Assembly (NCBI RefSeq): GCF_900115615.1
Contig: NZ_FOXB01000001.1
Span: 62,001-126,000, forward strand
Direction of reading: 5' to 3'
DNA from: Hydrogenimonas thermophila
GTDB lineage: Bacteria; Campylobacterota; Campylobacteria; Campylobacterales; Hydrogenimonadaceae
DNA: 64,000 nucleotides
In this document: one piece after another, positions 30,271-38,673 of the stretch
How positions within the stretch are numbered: the first letter of the stretch is position 1
How the letters are laid out: each line of letters opens with the position of its first letter
Notes under the pieces: model-generated
Database searches by the model: none
The model's input: only the letters and a program-made list of their open reading frames with translations
Told to the model about the DNA's origin: nothing
Translations under genes and position numbers: made by a program

Positions 30271-32548
30271 TAGAAACCTTCTGTTTTTTACTCTCTTCAA
30301 CAATATTGGCTATATCAAGAATCAATCCTACGCTACCATCACCTCTTATTGTTGAAGCACTTATTCCTTTAACTTTTCTGAAGTTCTTTTCTAAAGATTT
30401 AACAACAATTTGTTCTTGTGTCATAAATTCATCAACAAAAATAGCTACTTTACTTGTTTCAATTTTTGAAATTATCACTATTCCTTTTGTTAAATCATAA
30501 TATTTTGGTTCAATTCCAAAAAATTTATGAAGTCTGATAACTGGTATAAACTCATCTCTGACGATTAGGATCTCTTCACCATCATTTACAACATTTTTAA
30601 TGATCTCTTTAATTGGTTGAAAAGATTCAAGAACCATATTTAAAGGGTATATAAATTTATGATCACCTACTTTTACATTTAATCCATCTAATATTGCTAA
30701 TGTTAATGGAAGTATGATTACAAATTTTGTTCCTATACCTTCTTTTGTATAGACTTTTATGGTGCCACCAATAGAGTTGATATTGTTCATAACAACATCC
30801 ATTCCAACACCTCTACCGCTGATATCGGTTACTTTACTAGCAGTAGAAAGACCTGGAGAGAAGATAAGCATAGCTATATCTTCATGACTCATTCTTTCAA
30901 GTTCATCTTGTGTTATAATATTTTTTTCTACAGCTTTTGCTCCTATTTTAGCTGTATTTATGCCAGCACCATCATCTTCTATGGTAATAATGATCTGTCC
31001 GCTTTCTTGTGCAGCAGAAATTGTTATTTTACCTTCTTTAGGTTTTTTTGCCTTAATTCTTTCCTCAACTGTTTCAATACCATGATCCAAGGCATTTCGT
31101 AAAATATGTGTTAGAGGATCCATTAATGACTCAACCATTAGTTTATCAATTTCAACAGTATCTCCATAATGTTCAAATTTGACATTTTTACCAAGCTTCT
31201 TTGACAAATCTCTTATGACTTTAGGTAATTTTGAATATACTGAGCTCATTGGAATCATCCGTACGCCCATTACAGACTCTTGTAACTCTCTAATATTTCT
31301 ATCAAGGACTTCCAATCGTTCTGTGATCAAATTTTTAATTGAATAATCTTCCAAAGCTTCTGCAAATTGAAATAGCATACTCTTTGTAATTACTAAGTCA
31401 CCGACTTTATTCATCAATATATCTATTTTATCAAGACTTACTCTTATGGAGTTACTAGAGACAATATTTTTTAAAGTTACTTTTTTGTTTTCATTACTTT
31501 TTTTATCTTTTTTAGGTTTATCTAGATTATCTTTTTTTATACTTTGTTGCTCTTCCTTTTGAGCTTTTTCTATAGAATCATTTGAAGATTGATGCTTGAT
31601 TGCGTTATTTATTTTTGTCTCATCAAAAATTTCAAAGCCTAAATTATTTTTTGAATCTTCATCAAATATCTCAAAACCTTGATCAGTTGAAGTTGAAATA
31701 GTCTCATCAAATAACTCAAAGCCAACATCATCAGATTGTTTTAGTTTTGAAATTTCTTTTTTTATATCTATAAGGATATGTTCAATTTCATGTTTATTAT
31801 TATTTAGCTCTTCGTCTATAAGTGCTTCTGCTATTTTTATAGCTTTTTTAAAAAATTTATTGGTTTTAGCATTATATTTATAAAAGCCATCTCTTATTTT
31901 ATCTAGATACTCTTCTAGTTCATGTATATACTTTGGAAAAAACTTAAATCCTATAAACTGAGAGCTAGCCTTTAGTGTATGAATTTCTCTAAAAAGTTCG
32001 CTAATTTCTTCTTTGCTTAAACTGCCAACAGTGTTAAAATCATTTAGTCTTTTATTTATTTTTTCAAAAAGATCAACAATCTCTCCTCCATTCATTTCAA
32101 TCAATTTTTTTTGATTTGTATCGTACTTATCTCTATTTTTGGTAGCTAAATCATTAGTCGTTTTTTTTGTAAAGCTATCTATCTGTTTTTTGAATTGATT
32201 ATATTTCTCTTCAAATTCATCATCGTCTAAGTTGTCAGAAAACTCTTTTTGAAGTATGTTGTTTAGTTCATCACTGCCATCTATAAGAAACTCAATAATT
32301 TCTGGTGTAGCTTCAAATGCACCATTTCTGATCATATCCATCAAAGATTCAAAAAGATGGACAATTTTTGAAAACTTTTCAAATCCAACAGAGCCACTAC
32401 CTCCTTTAAGAGTATGAATATCTCTAAATAGAGTATCCATCTCTTCTTTACTTAAGGAGCCATTCTCTTCAGCTTCTAATAATAGAGAGTTGATATTTTC
32501 AAAAAGTTCTTCACTCTCTTCTATGAAAGCTTCTTTGATTTCATCCAT
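30251..32548 (-). CDS. cheA: Chemotaxis histidine kinase CheA with two Hpt domains and a triplicated GFE(I/L)FDE linker motif
   Basis: The 765-residue kinase has two Hpt domains, with His45 in DIHTLKGGSGS and His190 in EIHTLKASSQ, then a linker holding GFELFDE (276-282), GFEIFDE (291-297) and GFEIFDE (304-310). The P3 dimerisation helices, the P4 ATPase (LRNALDHGIE, DISGRGVGMDVV) and the CheW-like P5 follow. There is no typical P2 and no C-terminal receiver, unlike CheAY of many Campylobacterota. The ATG at 32548 shares its A with the MCP stop, and a TTG one codon earlier is less likely. It belongs to a separate chemosensory operon without cheR or cheB. Confidence 0.93.
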   Translation of the reverse strand: MDEIKEAFIEESEELFENINSLLLEAEENGSLSKEEMDTLFRDIHTLKGGSGSVGFEKFSKIVHLFESLMDMIRNGAFEATPEIIEFLIDGSDELNNILQKEFSDNLDDDEFEEKYNQFKKQIDSFTKKTTNDLATKNRDKYDTNQKKLIEMNGGEIVDLFEKINKRLNDFNTVGSLSKEEISELFREIHTLKASSQFIGFKFFPKYIHELEEYLDKIRDGFYKYNAKTNKFFKKAIKIAEALIDEELNNNKHEIEHILIDIKKEISKLKQSDDVGFELFDETISTSTDQGFEIFDEDSKNNLGFEIFDETKINNAIKHQSSNDSIEKAQKEEQQSIKKDNLDKPKKDKKSNENKKVTLKNIVSSNSIRVSLDKIDILMNKVGDLVITKSMLFQFAEALEDYSIKNLITERLEVLDRNIRELQESVMGVRMIPMSSVYSKLPKVIRDLSKKLGKNVKFEHYGDTVEIDKLMVESLMDPLTHILRNALDHGIETVEERIKAKKPKEGKITISAAQESGQIIITIEDDGAGINTAKIGAKAVEKNIITQDELERMSHEDIAMLIFSPGLSTASKVTDISGRGVGMDVVMNNINSIGGTIKVYTKEGIGTKFVIILPLTLAILDGLNVKVGDHKFIYPLNMVLESFQPIKEIIKNVVNDGEEILIVRDEFIPVIRLHKFFGIEPKYYDLTKGIVIISKIETSKVAIFVDEFMTQEQIVVKSLEKNFRKVKGISASTIRGDGSVGLILDIANIVEESKKQKVSNGNNGI

Positions 32549-34266
32549 CAATTATCACTTACAAATTTTTTATTTTTAACTTGTTCATACAGTTCATTTG
32601 AAATTTTTGAAAGGTCATATGTTACAACATAAGTATTTTGCATAATAACTTTATTCTGATTAGTCATTTCATCTATATCTTTAATAAGTTTATTGATTGA
32701 TTCAATCTTTTTCATCTCTCCATCTGCCTCATTTGCAACTGAATTGACTAACCCAAGTGTATTTGAAACATTTTTTACAACTGACAAAAAGTTCTCTTTC
32801 ATATTTTCTGAAATTTCAATACCTTCAGTTGATTTGACTTGTGTTTTGGAGACAAGCTCTTTAATCTTTTTAGCAGCTTCTGCACTCTTATTTGCAAGGT
32901 TTCTAACTTCTTGAGCAACAACTGCAAATCCTTTTCCAGCTTCTCCTGCTGTTGCCGCTTCAACTGCAGCATTTAGTGATAAGATATTTGTTTGGAATGC
33001 AATAGAGTCAATAACACTAATTGCTTCACTTATGTCATTTGTAGAAGAGTAGATTTCTTGCATTGCATTAAGAGTATTTTCTGCCAGTTTTTGACCCTTT
33101 TGGGCAGAGTCTGAAGTTTTATTTGCTACCTCTTTCATTTGATTTGTTTTATGCACTGTTGATTCTATTGCTTGCATAATGTCATCTATCTGATTTGTAG
33201 CAATATCAATATTTTTATTTGTTTGAGACAATGTTTTTGAAAGCTCATCAATATTTTCTGTCAGTTTATTAGATGTCTCTTGTAATACTTCACTTTTTTC
33301 TGCTAAAGATTTGGCAATAAGTTGTGCTGAATTGCTAAGAGAATCACCAAGTTTATTGACGCCATCTATTAGTACCTCTATTTCACCTTTTGCTTTTAAA
33401 GAGACTCTAGGTGTGTAATCTTCTTGTTTATAATTTTCTAGTACAGATAAAATAGTAGAGTATAGTTTTTGTATCTCATCTAAAAATGTGTTAAGACTTT
33501 TCTTAAGTTCAGCTATTTCTGGGTTGGCAGGGTTTGAATGTATTCTGTATGAGAAGTCTCCTTCTGACATTGAATGAACTACATTTCTTATCTCTTCTAC
33601 ACACTCTTTATCTTTTTGTAAATCTTTTTCAATTTTTTCAATATTTTTATTAATTATGTCAGCAATGACTTCAAACTCATCATTTGAGTTTATATTTAAT
33701 TTTGTAGGATTAGATATATTTCTATTTAAGTATTCAAAAAATGTAACAAGACCGTTTTGTAAAATATCAATATTATTTATTATTCTTTTTGCAAATATAT
33801 AGAGAGCTAAATTGATAATTATGTTTATAATTAAAATGATTATAAACATAATAATATTCTCTTTTGTAATATCCAGATTGTCTGAGATTTTCAAATCAGA
33901 TTTAATTTTAGCTATAGAAGATTTTAAATATTGATCTAGTTTTGTTGGTAATGTAGTGTTTTGATCTTGTTTTTCAAAATTTGGAAGATAACTTAATATT
34001 CTGCTTCTATATGGTTCTCCTAATGTGTTTAGATATTTTCTAATTTTATCAATATGTATTTTATTCTTATCATTTTTGTATTGCAAGAATTCTATATAGA
34101 TATTTTGTAAAATAACCTCTTTTTGATATATCTCATGATTTTTCTCAATACTCTCTTTAGTCATAGATATTCTGTAACCAATTGTTATTTGCAATATTAT
34201 AAATGCAATGAAAATCCCCACTCCCAACCAACTGTTTTTTGTTCTAATGCTGACAATTTTTTTCAT
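32548..34266 (-). CDS. Methyl-accepting chemotaxis protein
   Basis: A 572-residue transmembrane receptor with membrane segments at about 12-31 and 137-159, a short periplasmic domain of about 105 mostly helical residues, a HAMP-like region, and the cytoplasmic signalling tip [32 protein letters not shown] (highly conserved core). The short periplasmic part fits a four-helix bundle rather than Cache. No C-terminal CheR-docking pentapeptide is seen. As the only receptor in the operon, it is probably the dedicated input. The ligand is unknown. Confidence 0.92.
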   Translation of the reverse strand: MKKIVSIRTKNSWLGVGIFIAFIILQITIGYRISMTKESIEKNHEIYQKEVILQNIYIEFLQYKNDKNKIHIDKIRKYLNTLGEPYRSRILSYLPNFEKQDQNTTLPTKLDQYLKSSIAKIKSDLKISDNLDITKENIIMFIIILIINIIINLALYIFAKRIINNIDILQNGLVTFFEYLNRNISNPTKLNINSNDEFEVIADIINKNIEKIEKDLQKDKECVEEIRNVVHSMSEGDFSYRIHSNPANPEIAELKKSLNTFLDEIQKLYSTILSVLENYKQEDYTPRVSLKAKGEIEVLIDGVNKLGDSLSNSAQLIAKSLAEKSEVLQETSNKLTENIDELSKTLSQTNKNIDIATNQIDDIMQAIESTVHKTNQMKEVANKTSDSAQKGQKLAENTLNAMQEIYSSTNDISEAISVIDSIAFQTNILSLNAAVEAATAGEAGKGFAVVAQEVRNLANKSAEAAKKIKELVSKTQVKSTEGIEISENMKENFLSVVKNVSNTLGLVNSVANEADGEMKKIESINKLIKDIDEMTNQNKVIMQNTYVVTYDLSKISNELYEQVKNKKFVSDN

Positions 34267-34285
34267 ATTTTTCCTTTTATTTTTT

Positions 34286-35221
34286 TTATTGTTCTAAATA
34301 CTGTTTTATATATTTATAAAGGGTTTTTATATCTGCCTTATTTATAAGAGCAATTGCTCCAAGACTTAATACTTTGTCATTAACACCAATGTTTGTCATA
34401 CTGGTTAATGAAAGTACCGGTAAATCTTTATAAACTGGATTTTCTTTGATATATTTAATAACCTGATAACCATTCTTTACAGGCATTTCTATATCTGTAA
34501 CAATAAGTCCTATTTCACTCGGTAACATAGTTTCTAATCTATCTATAAGTAGTTGCCCATTTTCAAAAATCTCATATTTTATGCCAATAGAAGAAAAAAG
34601 TTCATTCAATTTATCAATAACTGTAGTTGAATCTTCTGCAACAAGAAGGTATTTATCTGAGTGAATAGGTGGTAATTTAGCCATTGTTCCAATATCGTAA
34701 ATAGTTGTTCCTTTCTCTTTTGCAACATTAATATCTGATAAAAGTTTTTCAGCATCAAATATAATGCAGGTTTTATTAACTCCATCATCAGTTTCAATTT
34801 CTGTTACATAAGATATTTTTGGGTCATTTCCGCTTGGAAGTTTTAGGTCACTACTGTTTTTCTCTTCAATTTTTATGATATCTTTTACTAGGATTCCTAT
34901 TTTTCTTTCATTATAGTTACAAACTATGATAATTTTATATACATCTTCATCAATATCATTATCTCCAATCCATCTGTCAAGATTTACAATTGTTATGTAT
35001 TCGCCACGAAGATTAATAACACCGTTTACTAATCCATTAGCAGAAGGAGTTTTAGTAATTTCTATACTTTCTTTAATAAGAAATGTCTGAATTTTAGAGA
35101 TATTGATAGCATAAATTTTATTGCCACCTGTATGAAATATTGCCAACTGCATAACATTTCTAAGATAGCTTTTTGTAATGTAGTCAACATTTTTTTGTAT
35201 ATAATTTTCATTATTGAACAT
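34286..35221 (-). CDS. cheV: CheV coupling protein (CheW plus receiver)
   Basis: The 311-residue protein joins a CheW domain (about 25-165; [16 protein letters not shown]) to a receiver domain (about 190-310; [40 protein letters not shown] with the conserved lysine). CheV tunes receptor coupling according to its phosphorylation and may be a phosphate sink. It overlaps the propeller-REC gene by 11 bp upstream, and the MCP follows 19 bp later. Confidence 0.92.
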   Translation of the reverse strand: MFNNENYIQKNVDYITKSYLRNVMQLAIFHTGGNKIYAINISKIQTFLIKESIEITKTPSANGLVNGVINLRGEYITIVNLDRWIGDNDIDEDVYKIIIVCNYNERKIGILVKDIIKIEEKNSSDLKLPSGNDPKISYVTEIETDDGVNKTCIIFDAEKLLSDINVAKEKGTTIYDIGTMAKLPPIHSDKYLLVAEDSTTVIDKLNELFSSIGIKYEIFENGQLLIDRLETMLPSEIGLIVTDIEMPVKNGYQVIKYIKENPVYKDLPVLSLTSMTNIGVNDKVLSLGAIALINKADIKTLYKYIKQYLEQ

Positions 35222-36449
35222 TTTTCTCTTCTCTTACTATCTCAATCATTTTTTGTGCAAGAGGTACTACACTTTCAGGTTTAAAAGGTTTAACTAAATA
35301 TCCTTTTACGCCTTTGCTTACCATTTCTCTAACTTTTTCTCTTGCACCTTCAGTTGTTGCCATTATAATTTTTATATGGTTATAGATCGGATTTTCTCTA
35401 ATTTTATCAACTGTTTCAGAACCATTAAGATTTGGCATATTCCAATCCATAAAAATAATATCAATTTCAGGATTTTTTTTCAAAACATCTAAACACTTAA
35501 CACCATCTTCTGCTTCATAAACTTCTACATCTTCAAAATTGTTTAAAATGGAGTTTTTGATTATCAGTCTCATTGTTGAACTGTCATCAACAGTTAAGAA
35601 TTTTACTTTAAATGTATCTTCCTCAGGCTCTTCCTTTACAGGAATAAGATCATTAATAGTGTATTTGACAATATTATAGTCTGTATCAACCGCTATTAAC
35701 TCATCATTTTGTGAATCAAATATAATGGGTTTAATATCTTCATCAATTACAAAATTTTCTGATGTATCAATATTTAGTGCCTGAAAACCATTTTCATATT
35801 GCATTATTAACAAGCCATTTTCATACTTCATTTTATTAATACAGAAATCTAAATATATGGTATCTGTAACTCTACTGTTTTTTAGATCATAAATTTTAAG
35901 TTCATTGTTTTGATTGGCTATAAAACATAAATCGTTTGCTATTGTAAAAGAGGTTATGTTAGCAGTGTCATTATATTTAAATTCAATTTTTTTCTCTATG
36001 ATATTAATGCCCTTAATAAGATTTTTACTTTGTGCAATGACTATATAATCAGTGTAAAAAGATATATTTTCAATTTTTGTTTTAAATATATTCAAGTTTA
36101 TTAAATTTTTTCCGCCAATAATACTATGAATTGCAATTGCACCACTGTTTTTACCTACTCCTATTAGAACAGAAGAGAGTGTAACACAGCTAATATTGTC
36201 CAATAAAAATTTTGTTAAAAGTATGTCATCTTTAAAGTTAATTACTTTTACATTTTCTCCAACTGTAACAATTTTATTTTCATGAATAGATTGATATTTT
36301 GAAACATTTGCAATAGTATATTTTGGAGATAACGTATTTTTATCTATTATTTTTATACTTTTATCTGTAAATATAAGTATATTGTCATCAGCATACATAA
36401 TATTGGTTACTTTATTGCCATATTTTATTAACTTTTTTGTTGCTGGCAT
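35211..36449 (-). CDS. Propeller-like domain fused to a CheY-type receiver, first gene of the chemosensory operon
   Basis: Residues 1-270 of this 412-residue protein are repeated four-strand-like units with WD40/YVTN flavour (for example NILIFTDKSIKIIDKNTL, NELKIYDLKNSRVTDTIYL), with no signal peptide, suggesting a cytoplasmic beta-propeller. After an acidic linker (EEPEEDTF) comes a full receiver domain: Asp288/Asp289, phospho-acceptor Asp335 in FMDWNMPNLNG, Thr365 and Lys387. All catalytic residues are intact. Propeller sensors normally precede kinases, not lone CheY domains, so this is an odd output. It leads the operon and overlaps cheV by 11 bp. The propeller call is by pattern only. Confidence 0.75.
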   Translation of the reverse strand: MPATKKLIKYGNKVTNIMYADDNILIFTDKSIKIIDKNTLSPKYTIANVSKYQSIHENKIVTVGENVKVINFKDDILLTKFLLDNISCVTLSSVLIGVGKNSGAIAIHSIIGGKNLINLNIFKTKIENISFYTDYIVIAQSKNLIKGINIIEKKIEFKYNDTANITSFTIANDLCFIANQNNELKIYDLKNSRVTDTIYLDFCINKMKYENGLLIMQYENGFQALNIDTSENFVIDEDIKPIIFDSQNDELIAVDTDYNIVKYTINDLIPVKEEPEEDTFKVKFLTVDDSSTMRLIIKNSILNNFEDVEVYEAEDGVKCLDVLKKNPEIDIIFMDWNMPNLNGSETVDKIRENPIYNHIKIIMATTEGAREKVREMVSKGVKGYLVKPFKPESVVPLAQKMIEIVREEKNVQ

Positions 36450-36463
36450 TTAAAATCCTTTTA

Positions 36464-36481
36464 TTTACACATATCTGTAAA
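36464..36481. promoter_or_regulatory. Inverted repeat ahead of the chemosensory operon
   Basis: TTTACA-N6-TGTAAA lies 15 bases upstream of the propeller-REC start, next to its AAAGGA ribosome-binding site. The 6-bp arms and position suit an operator or an initiation-region hairpin. The 36450-36727 interval holds this, the downstream hairpin of the phosphate transporter, and no gene that I can see. Confidence 0.35.
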
Positions 36482-36676
36482 CAAATTCTTTAGTTATATA
36501 AAGGAAACTATTTTAACATTTAAAAATAAAAAACTCCTTCACTTTATATTAATAAAAATAAAAAATTTAGAAAATTAGGACGATTTCAGTTTTTTTAGCA
36601 GATAGCAGAATATAGTTATAAAAGATATTGATTAGTTTAGAATAGTTTTTATGCGGTTTTAAAGAGTTTAGGCTTA

Positions 36677-36707
36677 CTTCTGTATTCTTAAATATAGAAT
36701 ACAGAAG
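36677..36707 (-). terminator. Hairpin downstream of the PiT transporter
   Basis: CTTCTGTATTC at 36677-36687 and GAATACAGAAG at 36697-36707 form a perfect 11-bp stem with a 9-base loop, 21 bases past the transporter stop. There is no clear T-run on the minus strand, so efficient intrinsic termination is uncertain. Confidence 0.5.
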
Positions 36708-36727
36708 CAATAAAGTTTCTAACAGTT

Positions 36728-38311
36728 TTAGAGCATTACTCCCTTAATTACAAAAAATATGATTGCTGAAAGCACAGCTGCAGCTGGAACAGTTATGATC
36801 CAAGCTGCAACTATCTTTTTGACAGCATTTCTTTGTACATATTTAGTTTTATAAACATTTTTAAGAGCTTTGTTCTCTTTTTTAATACGTTTTTCATACT
36901 CATTTATTACTTCAAACAAATATACTATTCGCTCATAATCTGCTTGTGTCTTTGTATCTTTTGATTCAATAGTTTTAAGTTCATCTTGGAATGCTACAAG
37001 TTTAGACTTTAACTCTTCAAGTTTCTCTTTTTCCTCTTTAATGCGATATTCCAGTCGTTGTGTGCGGTCTAGCCATTCACGCAAGAATCCAACACCAAAA
37101 ACACCCCCAAGTGCAATATGGGTTGAGCTGACAGGAAGACCAAGCTGAGAAGCAATAATAACAGTAATAGCAGCAGCTAATGCAATAGAAAATGCTCTGA
37201 TTTGATCAAGCTCGGTTATCTCACTACCTACTGTTTTAATTAGCTTAGGACCATATAGTGCAAGTCCAAGAGAGATGCCTACAGCACCAATGATCATAAC
37301 CCAAAGAGGTATAGCAGCTTTTGTAGAAACTGTAGCGTGAGTTAAAGCATCATATATACCTGCAAGAGGTCCAACGGCATTTGCAACATCATTTGCTCCA
37401 TGTGCAAAACTAAGAAGAGCTGCTGCAAAAATGAGTGGAATAGTAAAAAGTCGATTTACACTTGATCGCTCATTATCTAGTGAATCTGCATATTTGGTAA
37501 TTGTTGCTTTTACAAGGAAAAATATTATTATTGCACCAATAAAGCCTAAACCTGCCGCTGTTGGGAATCCAAGCTTGACTACATGCTTAATACCTTTTAA
37601 AATAACATAAGTTATAAATGCCCATCCCATTACAGCAACATAAAGCGGAACCAATTTCATTGCTGCTTCTTTAGTATTCTCTTTGTATATAATAGTCTTT
37701 TTAATTGCATACAAAAAAGCAGCAGCGATTAAACCACCTAAAATTGGAGATATTACCCAGCTTGCTGCAATTTTACCCATAGTTCCCCACGCAACTATGC
37801 CAAATGTTCCCGCTGCAGCAATACCTCCACCCATAACACCGCCAACAATAGAGTGAGTGGTTGAAACAGGAGCTTTAAGGTATGTAGCAAGATTAAGCCA
37901 CAGTGCTGCAGCCAATAGTGCTGCTGTCATAGCCCATACAAAATGATCAGGATGGGCAAATGCCATAGGATCTATGATCCCCTTTTTAATTGTACCTGTA
38001 ACATCACCACCTGCAATAAGGGCTCCTGCAGATTCAAATATAGCTGCAATAATGATAGCCCCCATCATTGTCAACGCTTTAGAACCAACTGCTGGTCCAA
38101 CATTGTTTGCAACATCATTTGCACCAATATTCATTGCCATATACGCACCAAACAGTGCCGCAACTGCAAGGAATGGGTTTCCTGGAATTTTATCCCAAGT
38201 GGCCAGTAAAACTATGACCATAAAAATTAGGGAGAACCCAAGACGTAAGAAGTCGGTTTGACTCTTCTTTACAGCCTTTTTCTGCATCTTCTCGAAAGTA
38301 TTTATCTCCAT
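36728..38311 (-). CDS. pit: Inorganic phosphate transporter, PiT family
   Basis: PiT proteins carry metal-phosphate by proton symport across the inner membrane as the low-affinity route. The 527-residue protein has the two inverted PiT signature repeats, GANDVANNVGPAVG and GANDVANAVGPLAG, about 12 hydrophobic segments and a charged coiled-coil loop at about 415-490. It is divergent from the acyltransferase gene pair; the interval carries two 11-bp-period repeats resembling Pho boxes. Together with the Pst system downstream it gives this locus both low- and high-affinity phosphate uptake. Confidence 0.93.
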   Translation of the reverse strand: MEINTFEKMQKKAVKKSQTDFLRLGFSLIFMVIVLLATWDKIPGNPFLAVAALFGAYMAMNIGANDVANNVGPAVGSKALTMMGAIIIAAIFESAGALIAGGDVTGTIKKGIIDPMAFAHPDHFVWAMTAALLAAALWLNLATYLKAPVSTTHSIVGGVMGGGIAAAGTFGIVAWGTMGKIAASWVISPILGGLIAAAFLYAIKKTIIYKENTKEAAMKLVPLYVAVMGWAFITYVILKGIKHVVKLGFPTAAGLGFIGAIIIFFLVKATITKYADSLDNERSSVNRLFTIPLIFAAALLSFAHGANDVANAVGPLAGIYDALTHATVSTKAAIPLWVMIIGAVGISLGLALYGPKLIKTVGSEITELDQIRAFSIALAAAITVIIASQLGLPVSSTHIALGGVFGVGFLREWLDRTQRLEYRIKEEKEKLEELKSKLVAFQDELKTIESKDTKTQADYERIVYLFEVINEYEKRIKKENKALKNVYKTKYVQRNAVKKIVAAWIITVPAAAVLSAIIFFVIKGVML

Positions 38312-38333
38312 ATAACAGCGCCTTAGTATAAAG

Positions 38334-38350
38334 ATTACAAAATGGTAACA
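38334..38350 (-). promoter_or_regulatory. Pho-box-like direct repeat facing the PiT gene
   Basis: On the minus strand TGTTAC-N5-TGTAAT shows the same 11-base period as the boxes at pstS, pstC and phoU. It is only 23 bases from the PiT start and the nearest -10-like TATACT is three bases away, so the geometry does not match the other boxes. It may be weak, repressive or accidental. Confidence 0.45.
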
Positions 38351-38387
38351 AAGGATAGATTAAAATCTGCAAAGAAATTGTAAATCT

Positions 38388-38404
38388 TGTAACTTATATG
38401 TAAC
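38388..38404 (+). promoter_or_regulatory. Pho-box-like direct repeat ahead of the acyltransferase operon
   Basis: TGTAAC-TTATA-TGTAAC is an exact direct repeat with an 11-base period, 81 bases before the small gene at 38485. Ten bases after it lies TGCAAT, a moderate -10 candidate. The pattern equals the boxes in front of pst and pho genes, linking lipid synthesis to phosphate limitation. Confidence 0.6.
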
Positions 38405-38484
38405 CATTTTGTATTGCAATTGCAACAAAACTATCAGATACTTTCATTGTTTAATTGCTGTAGTTCCAAAAAAGGAGTTGTGGA

Positions 38485-38673
38485 ATGGAAGAGATAGTTT
38501 TAAAACTGGTTGAGTGTCTATGTAGTAAATATGGAATATCTACTGAAGAGGCATACTCTATGATCTACAGTGAATGGGAATATGTTGAAGAGATGGTTAT
38601 ATCTGGTGCAAATGAAAAGAAGCTATGTAAAAAGATTGCAAAAAGACTTCTTGATCTGTATATGGTGGCATAA
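38485..38673 (+). CDS. Small unknown protein preceding the OlsF-like acyltransferase
   Basis: This 62-residue acidic-to-neutral protein (MEEIVLKLVECLCSKYGIST) is mainly helical, with two cysteines in the first 15 residues and a third in KKLCKKIAKRL. AAAGGAG lies well placed before the ATG. Its stop shares a base with the next start (TAATG), so it is translationally coupled to the acyltransferase. I recognise no family. It may be a small cofactor or acyl-carrier-binding partner, but this is a guess from context. Confidence 0.65.
   Translation: MEEIVLKLVECLCSKYGISTEEAYSMIYSEWEYVEEMVISGANEKKLCKKIAKRLLDLYMVA

Noticed and set aside
36677-36707. Insertion-sequence end suspected from the 11-bp inverted repeat
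   Set aside because: No transposase, partner copy or target duplication is present; a transcript-end hairpin is simpler.
38379-38393. Extra TGTAAA/TGTAAC half-sites next to the Pho box
   Set aside because: The spacing is nine bases rather than eleven, so it does not fit the repeat geometry.
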